This document shows, one piece after another, positions 1 through 10,100 of a DNA stretch of 45,113 nt. Position 1 is the first letter of the stretch; each line of letters begins with the position of its first letter. The stretch is from contig MZNV01001615.1 in assembly GCA_002081555.1 (NCBI GenBank), positions 1 to 45,113 on the forward strand, written 5' to 3'. The position numbers and the translations under genes are program-made. The notes beneath the pieces are model-generated. The model worked only from the letters and a program-made list of their open reading frames with translations, did not search any database and was not told the origin of the DNA. Source of the DNA: Protostelium mycophagum. Its lineage: Eukaryota; Evosea; Variosea; Protosteliida; Protosteliaceae.

Positions 1-347
1 GCCAGGTGAGCCAGAAGTTTCAAAATTTAAATATTGACAATTGTTAGATCCGTTACAAGCCCCAACCCGACGACCTCCCAGTCAGCTTCACTCTTACTAA
101 CGACGGCAAGCTCATCGACAACCGTGACCAGACCTGCTATATTGCTGCCAACTATCAGCTGCAATGCAACACCCATCCCCAGACCAATGACTTCACTTCC
201 TTCAGCATCGTCAATGGCTTCCTCGCTTACAAGAACAACATTGATTTCTACAAGTCTGCGGTTGGCAATGGCTCCTTCAACATCTACATCACTTTAATCG
301 ACCGTCTGAACACTATCGCCAACCTCAAGGTCAACTACTTGTGCTGA
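1..347 (+). CDS. 3' end of a secreted PIR-like cell-wall/surface protein (partial)
   Basis: Only the last exon is inside the window. An intron with GT-AG ends runs 6-47, and the final exon reads from 48 (codon phase 0) to a TGA at 345-347, about 99 residues. The protein contains DGKLIDNRDQTCYIAANYQ followed by FSIVNGFLAYKNN and ends in Cys. This spacing (DGxLxDxxxxxxYIAxNxQ, then an NGxLA-type strand, then a C-terminal Cys) is that of the C-terminal domain of fungal PIR-type cell-wall mannoproteins, which are secreted and bound to the wall. Those of fungi carry FQFD and PPQ at matching sites; here they read LQCN and HPQ. The likely role is a wall, cyst or spore-coat protein. Family assignment is from memory of the motif, and the N-terminal half is outside the window. 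Confidence 0.6.
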
Positions 348-364
348 GACTAAAGGTGGACTTC

Positions 365-370
365 AATAAA
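365..370 (+). terminator. polyadenylation signal AATAAA
   Basis: An AATAAA lies 18 nt after the stop of the PIR-like gene. The convergent neighbour stops at 406, so the two 3' untranslated regions must nearly touch or overlap. Confidence 0.6.
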
Positions 371-405
371 ATAAATCACTTGGAATACTTTCGTGTTTAT
401 AGCAA

Positions 406-3400
406 TCATTCGAGTGTGGGCTTCATCTTCTCCTGCCATCTGCGAAGACATTCTGAGCCCGTTTTTCCAGGAATATGTGCGGCAATTTCCTTCCAATTTT
501 TTGAATTATGTCTTGACACGGCCTCAAGCAAGAGAGAGTCCTTAGACATGAGTGATATCAAAAAGACCACGACTAACCTCCTCCGATGTCCACCCCTTGC
601 TATTTTCTGTCTCAGTTGTAGAACGTGGGATTGGTAAACACAAAGGGTCATCTACAACGATCTCTACAACAGAGATGACGGAGCGGGTGAGATTCACCGC
701 TGTCACGGAGATAGTCGCGGGTAATTGCGTTTGGTAAGAGATGTATCTACAGTGGTTGATCTGCCTCTTATTTGACGTGTGACATCTAATGTGTCAAACA
801 TGCCATTCTGACACCATGATGTTACCTGCCGCTCCACGTCAGGTGATCCCCAGTTTTCTGGTAGATTTCATAATATTCTACGGCGTCCTCATCCGTTGTA
901 GATTGAAGGACCTCCCATTCCAATGAAACATCCCAAACCTAAGGTATTAGTCAAAATCATTTGAAAGAGATAAATTATTCACCTGCGGTCCCATACAAGA
1001 TTTTATGTTCCATAATGGTGTGCCAACAGCGTTGTAGATCATCTGTCTTTCAGAAAATTTATTTTCTGAATAAATCTGTATTTGCCCGAGATGTACAGAT
1101 ACACTTTCTTCGCTCCAAAAGTAGATCTGAGAATTTCAAAATCTATAAGGAAATATATTCATTTACCTCTGTAATCGCCGAGAGTTTGTATTCATCAGCA
1201 GAAATGAATATTTTCTTCGTGTGCCAGGTGTCATATATGTCCGATTGACACTTCGAAACGTCATTTGAAAATAATGTCAGATATCTCACTGATAATTGCA
1301 GCGTGGAACCCTTGCTGTCGGAGAAGATCAAACCGAAGTCGACGTCGCTATAATTTCTGTACACCACTTCTACAACGAGACATTTTCCCTCCTGATAAAA
1401 TTTAAAATAAACGCTGTCATTAGAGCAGTAGCACTCACCTCAGGGACGACATTAGCTGAGAATAAAGGTGCCGTCCCCCGTCCATTTTTTACCAGCAATG
1501 AAGACCCTCCGTTGTATGCACAGTCGTAATCGTATGAGACCTCCAATTTTCCGAGATTTTTCATGGAAAATTCATGGAGTTCTCTGGAGCTCTCTACGTT
1601 AAAATCTTGTTCGTTCATGTTGTACCAACTGTTATCTATGACAACCTGTCAGGAGTTAAGATATCGCGACATGACGGAGGCAGTCTCACTTGACCGTTAA
1701 CGTAAAATCTCCTGCCGACACCCGTCCGAAAAGATGTGAAAAAGTGGCGGGAAATCAGTGGTTTTTGAAATTTGAAATAATCACAAATTCCTTCTCTCCC
1801 CCGTTTTGGAAGGTTGATCACCGCTGCACAGCCGCTATAAATAGTCAATAAAATTCTTGGAAATTTCATCAACTCACGATATTTTGACACCATAGTGACC
1901 ACCCCAATTTTCTGCGTCTTTTCCTCCATCTTCCCATTTCAATGAAACAAACCCCGGACCATAGTTTTGAAACGTGTATTGGACCATTTTCCAGCGTTCG
2001 GCATCTTCGTTGTAGATGATGCCGGAGGAATATCTCATTATTTGTTTTCCTTCAGGTTGAAGGAGTTCCAAATTCAGAATAAAAGGGTCTTTTACATTTG
2101 GAGCTGTTCCCCTGGAAATTATTGACTCGTCGTAGACATAATATGTGAAAACGTCTTACCTAAAATAGGACACGCAAGTGATGGGAGGTGATGACGTCAT
2201 GATATGTACAGCAGTCGGTTCATCTACAACGAGATACTTCATCAAGTGCTGTATAATATCCACTTCCTGTGTCCTGTAACACCACCTTGTAAAATAAGAT
2301 GATTCTAAGCAATACTTGCGCGCAAGAACAAACTCACTTATGTGAAGTGACAAATCCTTCCGCGAAATCCACTTGATCTTTCGACGTTTCTGCATTTTTA
2401 AAAATAGACCAAGTGCTGTTCTTTTCTTCTCTCTACAACGAGTCATGGATCATCTCCTTCATCTACAACGAACCAGTGTCCATCCATGCATCCAGTGTCC
2501 CTTCAATTCTTCCGGTTTTTGTTCCTCAGCACTCCCGTTCCGCAATATCTTCACGTGAGTTAACGTAAAGAAACACGTTAGTTAACGTGAATACCTGTAA
2601 AAAATCTTTGCCCATCCACAATCTTTCTTCCCTCAATTTCAAGTTGAATTCGCTCAAAACCTATATGACGTCATCACATGAGCATCTACAACGTTGTAGA
2701 CAGACCTCGCATCTCTCCAGCGTCCATGCGGGGGCAAACAACCCCACTGAAAGTCGCTCTCTTTCTATTGCGGAGAGTGCGAGGTGTGTTGTGAAGCCAC
2801 CGCCACCAAATGTCCCTCTACCTGTGTTTACTTCGGTCATAATGACTTTTACAAAGACAAATTTCACCTAAAGTAAGCGTGTATACATTGACATTTTCTA
2901 CATCTGCAGCAGAGCTGCAGGAAATTTGTATCATTTTATTTGAAATAACGCGGGGTATTTCTCGGCTGCTGCAGCAGAGCTGCAGGAATTGTGTAACGGA
3001 TGACAGTGCAAAGGTCCGTTTTCTGGGTTGAATGAGCAGTGAAGTTGCGAAGAACATTGTGTCAAGCCTTTCTATCGGCTAATAATTGCCAATCCAATTA
3101 TAATTTTTTAATGTTCTACTGACCCCATATGTCTATCCCCACGTACACGTCATCCTTCCGATTTCCCGCCATTTTCACCGATCTGTACACTCAGTACTTA
3201 CGACGATCTACAACGCACCTGGAGATCTTCTCCTCGTCCCATTGGTAATTCAAAAAGATCCCGTCGCAAGCGTTGAAATATTCAAAATTGAGTTCGTTGA
3301 GTTCGTTCTGGTATTTCAATACGCCAGAAGAAAACATCACGCTGTCATACCAGATGACAAGTGAATGAGGGATCTCTTCATGACATCTCCTGTATAAAGT

Positions 3401-5128
3401 TGAGACATCTCTTTGGAATCAATGAATTTAGAACATAGCGTACATCCCGGCATATTATATTATATATATAAACATTATGTTGCAAGATTGTCAAGAATAC
3501 TCACGCAGTAAGAAGCCTCACAAAATGGAGCATCTTCTTGGTACCTTCTTCGCCATCTGGTAGGTCGCATTCTATATTTAGAAACCATCCGTCGAAGCCG
3601 TAATGTCTCGAAATTTCGACGAGTTTCTCCACACATTCTTCCATCTTGCCAATACCAGAGGTTTCATTCTGATGAAAATCAGGGATCTACAACACATCTA
3701 AGGAATACATTGATCACACTGTCACCAAACATGACGATGACGTCACGAGCTCCTTCATCCCATTCGAATATGACTGTCCCCTGAAAGAGTCAGTGCCTGT
3801 CGACATTTTTGTAACGTCGACAACTCACGAGGACTTGTACACCATTCTTGTGAGCAGAATTAATCCATCCAGATGCTGTTTTAAATATCAAATTAACAAA
3901 CGGGGAAATTTCCCGGAAAACTTACGAGGGATGGATATTCGGTGATGCGTGAAATATACAAAAATATCTGAAAATATTAATTGAATTTTCAGCATCTACA
4001 ACTAGCCACCTAAATGCTGCCAGAAGGAGAAATTATAAGCATTTTTAAGCACTGAAGGGTCTTCATTCTTGCACAACTGGGCATGGCCTGAGTCACCAAG
4101 GTAACCACCTTTGAAATCGTGGCAATGCAATAGTTTTGGTCTCTTCTCTTGCTGTACAGAGTCAGGTCAAACCATGAGGGGGGTCAACCTGATCGGGTCG
4201 GGGGGTGAAGGTCACGTGACTCCGTGTTCCGGGAAATTCAGGGGACCATCGTAGAAGGTGTCTGATTGACAAAATTGGTTGATCTTGTGTCAAAATGGAG
4301 TGGGACGCTGATCAAAAATCAATATTATATTTAACTTCTCAGCCATTTTATTTTAAAGCGAATAATGTCATTATTTTTAGTGTATAAAAAATGGAATAGT
4401 CGTCTTTACCAATATGAGGACCAGAAATCATTGCATCTGTTGGATGAACAGGTTTGTTCTTTATGTCGTAAGGATTGATGACGTCATCGACACCATTGTT
4501 CTGTACATGTACACTCCCGATCAGACCTTCGAAATTGGCGAAACTTTTGTGGGCTTTTCTCTTGGGTGGCAGACCTAAGCGATTAGAATGTATTGGAATG
4601 ATGATCTGATTTTACCGCCGAAAATATATGGTCCGGTTGGAAATGTTGAGATGTTCTCTCGACGTGTACAATGGGTTGCGACACCATCGATGATGATCAG
4701 AGGCTTTCCTGCAGGACGAACTGCCACGTGGGTCCACCTGGAGGATGAGATCTTCACTTGTATATTTCGTTTACTTTCTGAAGGGAATTGTGTCTGGCGA
4801 GGAGATGATTTCTTGGTCATCCACCTGGAGACTCAATCTCATTCCAAGATCATTCTTCAGGCATAAGAAGATGTTCGATTCATCTTGGTTTATAGGCGAG
4901 ATTAGGAATAAGAGAGTGTGGTGATCCCGTTTTTGTGGTTCAACGTGTTCATCCAAAATACTTGGTCCAGTCTGTCATATCAGTTGGCGTCTTCGAATTT
5001 CTACTCACAAGATACATCCAAAAATGAATAGTCACGACTTCATTCTTCTGTACTGTGCCCCGAGGAATGATCACATGCCTTTGTGTTTCGACAGAAAAAG
5101 GTATAGGTTGGCTGATGAGGCAGCTCAT
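406..5128 (-). CDS. Composite endo-beta-N-acetylglucosaminidase: LamG-like + GH85 + inserted FBA domain + Myb domain
   Basis: ENGase cuts the chitobiose core of free or protein-linked N-glycans in the cytosol. Start ATG at 5126-5128; stop at 406-408. Early exons are 5009-5128, 4775-4971, 4616-4737, 4410-4574, 4189-4307, 4010-4151, 3926-3967 and 3829-3875. The N-terminus (5128-4410) is a concanavalin/LamG-like fold (WTHVAVRPAG, IIIDGVATH, FEGLIGSVHV). GH85 follows: LLHCHDFKGGYL, IFVYFTHHRISIPPSGW, GVQVLGTVIFEW, the catalytic YGFDGWFLNIE, IWYDS, NYQWDEE, DDVYVGIDIWG, GLFAPAWTLE. At about 2560-1874 an F-box-associated (FBA) domain is embedded: ILRNGSAEE, GFVTSHK, FQNYGPG, GGKDAENWGGHYG. GH85 accessory beta-domains resume (HFFTSFRTGVGRRFYVNG, YNGGSSLLVKNG). 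The last exons, 578-785 and 406-540, carry a Myb/SANT repeat (KGWTSEED, KNWKEIAAHIPGKTG, LRRWQ). Phases agree at each joint checked; the donor after about 3740 is ambiguous. Confidence 0.85.
2904..2985. repeat. Duplicated palindromic word in an ENGase intron
   Basis: CTGCAGCAGAGCTGCAG occurs at 2904-2920 and again at 2969-2985, both followed by GAA. The 17-mer is itself nearly palindromic, so each copy could form a small hairpin. It lies between the GH85 exon ending in GIDIWG and the one beginning RGTFGGGG. Function is unknown. Confidence 0.6.
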
Positions 5129-5749
5129 TCCTCTCCTAAACTTTTCGTAATTCGATGAACAAAATTGAAACCAAAAAAACAAATAAAAATTTTATTCAAA
5201 AAAAATATTAAAAATATGATCAATTCAAAGAAATGTATTATTAATAATATTATTCTGTCCTCAATTGCATTCTTGTAGTAATATTATTAAAAATACCCCG
5301 TGGACACGGATTTGTACGATTTTCAAATGAAAAATAATTGCACTAACCGACCTGTTACTGTGAGGAACACATTAATGTTACCGTGTATCGTATGGCAATT
5401 GGCGAGAGAACAAATGCGTGTTCGCCGGGTAATAGATTTTTATTACTATTTTGTTTTGCAGGATTTATGGGTAACATCAAAATGTATACAAATCCGATTT
5501 CCACTGGGGACTTAAAGGCTCCCCATTTCACCCAAATTCATCGTGGACCCTCTAAAAATAGACCCACGCTTTACCTGGGAGAATGGCCGCATGCGGTTGG
5601 TGGCGTCAAAATGTTTCCGTGATGTCAAACTTCTGTCACACTAGTGCCAACTTCTCGCGTCGATTTTTTTCGTCATCATCACAACACCATCAAAAATTGA
5701 AAACACTTACCCTCATTATTGCAGCTTCAGCACAAGAACAAGGAACAAG
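5129..5749. promoter_or_regulatory. Divergent intergenic region, 621 nt
   Basis: This spacer separates the ENGase gene (leftward) from the MDR oxidoreductase gene (rightward), so it must carry both promoters. 5170-5290 is strongly A/T-rich (runs of A, TATTAATAATATTATT). I see no conserved gene in it. Open frames at 5300-5622 have no recognisable family and no splice context. Confidence 0.45.
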
Positions 5750-7055
5750 ATGAGCCAGAGCTTACCCACCACCCAGAGAGCACTTCTTGCACACAAAGAC
5801 AACGTGAAGAGAGAGCTCGTCAGACTTCCCGTGCCCGCACCAGCTGCCGATGAAGTCTTGATTAAGAATGTCAGTCATCAGGAAGTGAACGCCAGTTGCT
5901 GATCCACGCAGGTCGCGGTTGCATCGAACCCAAAGGATTGGAAGAAGCCCATAGATGCTGTTGAATTTCCTTGGCCAGGAGTAGAGGGAAATGATGTCGC
6001 AGGAGACATTGTTGCAGTTGGTCAAGATGTCAAGGGCTTGAAGGTCGGAGATAAAGTGGCGGCTTTCACTAAGATGGTCACCGACACGAAGTATGGCACT
6101 TACCAAGGTGAAAACTTATTTTAAAGAAGTCTGTTCTGATTTTTTAGAGTACACTGTTGCCCCAGCACACCAGACCTTCCTTGTTTCTCAGACTGTATCA
6201 TACGAGGATGCCTCTACCCTCCCCCTTGCTGTCATGACAGCTGCCATCGGGTATGTCGATGTGACACGATACCGGTCTGACACGATGCCAGTCTCTTCCG
6301 CACCCTCGCGTTGCCCACACCCCCAAACAAGGTGAAGGAGGAGACTTGGATCTTTGTGAACGGTGGCTCTTCTTCAGTCGGTCATTTCGCTCTTCAACTC
6401 GCAAAGTTGGCCGGACTCAAGGTTGCCACAACTGCTGGTGCCAGCAGAAAGGTGATTCGATCATTCTTGATCATCTTTAGAGTAACATCGACAGGTTCCT
6501 GAAGATGCTGGGGCTGACGTCATCGTGGACTACAGAGGAAAAACAGAAACACAAGTAGCACAAGAATTGAACGCTGCCAGTAACAACAAGATCCGCTACG
6601 TCTTCGATGCCATCGCGTCCGAATCCACTCAACAGCAGAATTTCGAAGTCTTGAGAGGAAACGGAGGCGCCATCACCGTTATCAACAAGCCAACAGACAA
6701 GAATGTCCCTTCTAATGTGACTGTCAGACATACATAGTGAGTACTCATCTGCCTTGATGTCACTCTGACACCTGTCAGTGTTGCTACATCTTACGGTGTG
6801 GATGCAGAATTTTCTGGACAGTTTTTCAAATTGATTGGAGAACTTCTGAACTCCGGTGCGCTGAAGCCAAACACCGTCAAGGTATATTTGAGCTGTCTCA
6901 CGCGTGATATCATGGCGAATTATTGCAAATGCTAAAAACAAAAGGTGATACCAGGAGGTCTTTCTGGTGTTGACGAAGGTTTGAAACTACTGCAGGCAGA
7001 TAAAGTGAGTGGTGTGAAGCTGGTATACAGGATAGCCGAGACTCCTGAGTTCTAA
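5750..7055 (+). CDS. MDR-superfamily (quinone/enoyl-reductase-like) NAD(P)H oxidoreductase
   Basis: Seven exons can be joined: 5750-5869, 5912-6107, 6148-6250, 6292-6451, 6495-6736, 6779-6881 and 6945-7055, giving about 345 residues, the usual family length. A GroES-like N-terminal half (VLIKNVAVASNPKDWKKP, WPGVEGNDVAGDIVAVG) precedes a Rossmann half with the nucleotide-binding motif FVNGGSSSVGHFALQLAK and GADVIVDYRG. NPKDWK and the late YG are typical of the zinc-independent quinone oxidoreductase / trans-enoyl reductase group known from fungi. No structural-zinc Cys cluster is seen, so this is probably not a zinc alcohol dehydrogenase. The likely reaction is NADPH-dependent reduction of a quinone or enone in the cytosol; substrate unknown. 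Start chosen because the first exon encodes the expected beta-strand leading into VLIKN. Confidence in family is high, in substrate nil. Confidence 0.9.
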
Positions 7056-7062
7056 AGATCGC

Positions 7063-7068
7063 AATAAA
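7063..7068 (+). terminator. polyadenylation signal AATAAA
   Basis: AATAAA lies 8 nt after the TAA of the oxidoreductase gene. The convergent receptor gene stops at 7143-7145, leaving 87 nt between the two stop codons. Confidence 0.6.
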
Positions 7069-7142
7069 AGGTCCTCTTCAGGTGCAATGCTTTGTTAAAT
7101 TTTCACTTTTGAAACGATTTTCAAATCTAAAAAGATCTATAT

Positions 7143-10100
7143 TTAGTTTTGTGTTTCGATGTAGATGGGGTTGTCATCTGCCAGATCTGTCACAGATGTT
7201 AATTTGACGTGTGTCTTCATCATCGTTGCGATGTCCTTGAAACTGGGTCTATTCTGAGGATGCTCGTCCTGGCTTCACAAGGTCAACACCCCAAACCCAA
7301 TGACATCTCACCATTTCGTCGCGACGTCTCTGATGTCGTCTGGCCATTTACGGCTGACCAACCTTTCACCCCCCTGCTTTACCCTCATCAAAACTTGTTC
7401 GTCATTCAGGTCCGTGTAAGGCTCATTTGCTTCCCATATCTCCCACAGAAGTATGTACAAGGACCAAGTGTCAGACTACAATGGTCACCTTGAGTGTATT
7501 TTTATCATTATCTTTGGGTTTTTTGTGGCTTTACAACGGCGAACACGCGAATCAAAGGCAGTTTTCTACTGCACTAGAAAGGATTCGTTTTGTTACGTTC
7601 TCACCTTATTGGTGAATTCTTCGCCTCTGAGCACTTCTGGGGCCTGAAGATCTTCAACAATTATGTGATCTTCGAACTCACCGTCCATCTGATGGGAAGT
7701 TTTAGATACTCTTCATCCGTTGGGATGTAGAAATTATTTCTCGCGAATTCGAAATTTGTTAGTTTGATCCGGAAATTTGGTTCGTTGTAGAGCATCAAAT
7801 TACTCGCTCTCAGGCTGCAGTGCACAATCCCTCTTGACTCCAAATATAGCATGGCGGATACCACATCTACAACTCTGGAAATAATCAAATGTTTTTTTCT
7901 CAACAATCTCTACATCTGGATGAGGACTGTGTCTGAAAGTTGAAGCTTCAAGAGGTGTTGTTGTAGATTGCCGAGAGGGAGGTATTCTGTAATTATGTAC
8001 ATATTGTCGACGTCTGTGTACACCCCAAGAAACTGTACAATCTGAGGGTGATGGAGCGTCTGTCATCGTCAGTTGTGCCACAATGACAGGTCACGTGATC
8101 ACCCTGTACAAGGTGTATTCGGTCATGAATTCCGCCTTTGTTCTATCTTCCCTCTTCTTCGCAGTCACCTGTCACCTGTCATTCTACAACCTTGAAATGT
8201 CACGGAATTTTCACCTTGGTACCGGTACTCAGCTCAGCCACGTAAAGATTAGCCGTTATGTGTTGTCTTAATGTGACACTTCCAGATTTCAAATCCCCTG
8301 TCTGGCCAACTATTTTCATCATGAGGTCTGATTGATCCGTGTTCTGACGAGATCAGTGATGACCATAGAGAAGATACGTCACCTTATTTCTCTTCAGAAG
8401 CAACATCAAGATGATGACAGACACGATCACGATCACCGGAATCACCACGACGATGATGATTGCCCATATGGGAAATACAAAAGGTGAAGATGGGTTCGTT
8501 GTAGATGGTCCAAGGGTGAAATTTGTGAGATGAGTGCAGGTGCATGTCACATGTGTCAGATCAAGTGACACGACAGTGACACAACCGTCTGACTTCCATT
8601 GCCTCGTGGAGTCGTCCCACCACCGACATGACACATCTACAACGCTCAATCATTCGTTCTATACGGTTACAACCGAGATTTTTACGTTAACAAATCGACC
8701 ATCGGTAACATGATGCAGCACGAGAAAATAATAAAAAACCTGGTGAAGGCGTCTGAAACGGTATATTGACCACAATACCACGAGTGGTATTGTTCACATG
8801 CACCTCTGCTCCCTGCCCATCATATATACTCACCCCAACCACCTTACTGTACCTGTACAAATATGTCATCAGCATGTCATCACATGTCGACATGTCGTCA
8901 CTCACATGCTCATGTTGTTTTGTGTCGCAAACAATTGGCTCGGCATGCTGAAAAGTGCCATTGTAGATGCTCCGTTCAAGAGTGACGTCACCGCCGCGGG
9001 CATCACTACACTCGTCCCGCTTATCTGCCAAATTTAAATAACTTCTTTGCCTGCAAACAAATTATGTTGTACAAATTTCGCTTACGTTTAACATTTTATC
9101 TGTACCATTCAATCTGCCCACACACATCTGTATATTTGGACTATCTACAAACGTATCTACATCGGTGTATTTCCTGCCGAGCGATGTCACCATGTCTGTC
9201 AACGTTGTAAAGAGGACCGAGCTGTACACAGTGTCAACGGAGGCGAGTATGGTCGTTGCTATGGTAACACTGACGTTAGTATTTTTCAAGACATTCAGTG
9301 CATCTGACATGTGTCATCACATGTCATCCCAAATGTCAGACCACTCACTCTGCGAAGAGAGACACCGTGAAAGTACCTAAGAGGTGTCATCATGGTGCAC
9401 CATCATCATCATCCCACCCTTGTGACATTTGCGCACAACTCCAGCACCAAATCACAAGACACGTCACTTCGTCGGTCCATGCTGACGCATGCGTTTATAG
9501 AAGGCGCCTGTCCCATCACCACACACGTTCTATTGAGCAGCAACATGGAACCATCGAGCTCTGCTTCCTTATAGCTCTGTTGGAAGGTCTGTATTTCAAA
9601 CTGTGTGGCCCCTGCCAAGGTATTTATTTGTGATGACGTCAGCACCACGTCATAGACGTAAAACTCCTTCATGATTCCGACAAAATCGGTGATATCCTCG
9701 GTGTGGTTATATGCTGGCTTTCCGATGGTCATCCTGTTCAGAGAAAGATCTCCAGATACAGGATTGGATGACGATTGTAGCTGTCTTACACCCCCGATGT
9801 ACAGAGTGACGACGGAGTTGTCGAAAGTTACGGCCAGATGTACAAGACCACTCAAATCTGCCGAGGAAATCTGCCACACCACGAATTCACTTTGAAAACT
9901 GAATTGGACCATATTTTGAGCCGGGATGAGGGATATAGAATAGCCTGTCGCCACAAAGTCACTGTAGCTGTCGACAAGTATTACTTGTCGGTCTGTCACG
10001 TTGCCTTGATATCGGAACGAGAGGGCGATGGTGAAGTTGTCGCCAGAAATTGGTGGCGTCAGCGGGATGTTCACGCCAAAAAAATTACCCTGGCATCTCG

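Noticed and set aside
406-651. A separate small Myb gene
   Set aside because: The first part of the Myb repeat shares an open exon with the ENGase C-terminal strands and there is no start codon or promoter-like gap, so a fusion is the simpler reading.
2545-2605. Imperfect inverted repeat (ACGTGAGTTAACGT / ACGTTAGTTAACGT)
   Set aside because: Several mismatches and part of an intron bearing splice signals; not strong enough to call an element.
8860-9330. Many TGACA/TGTCA and CATGTC words, possibly a tandem repeat
   Set aside because: They are irregularly spaced within receptor exons and short introns, with no repeat unit.
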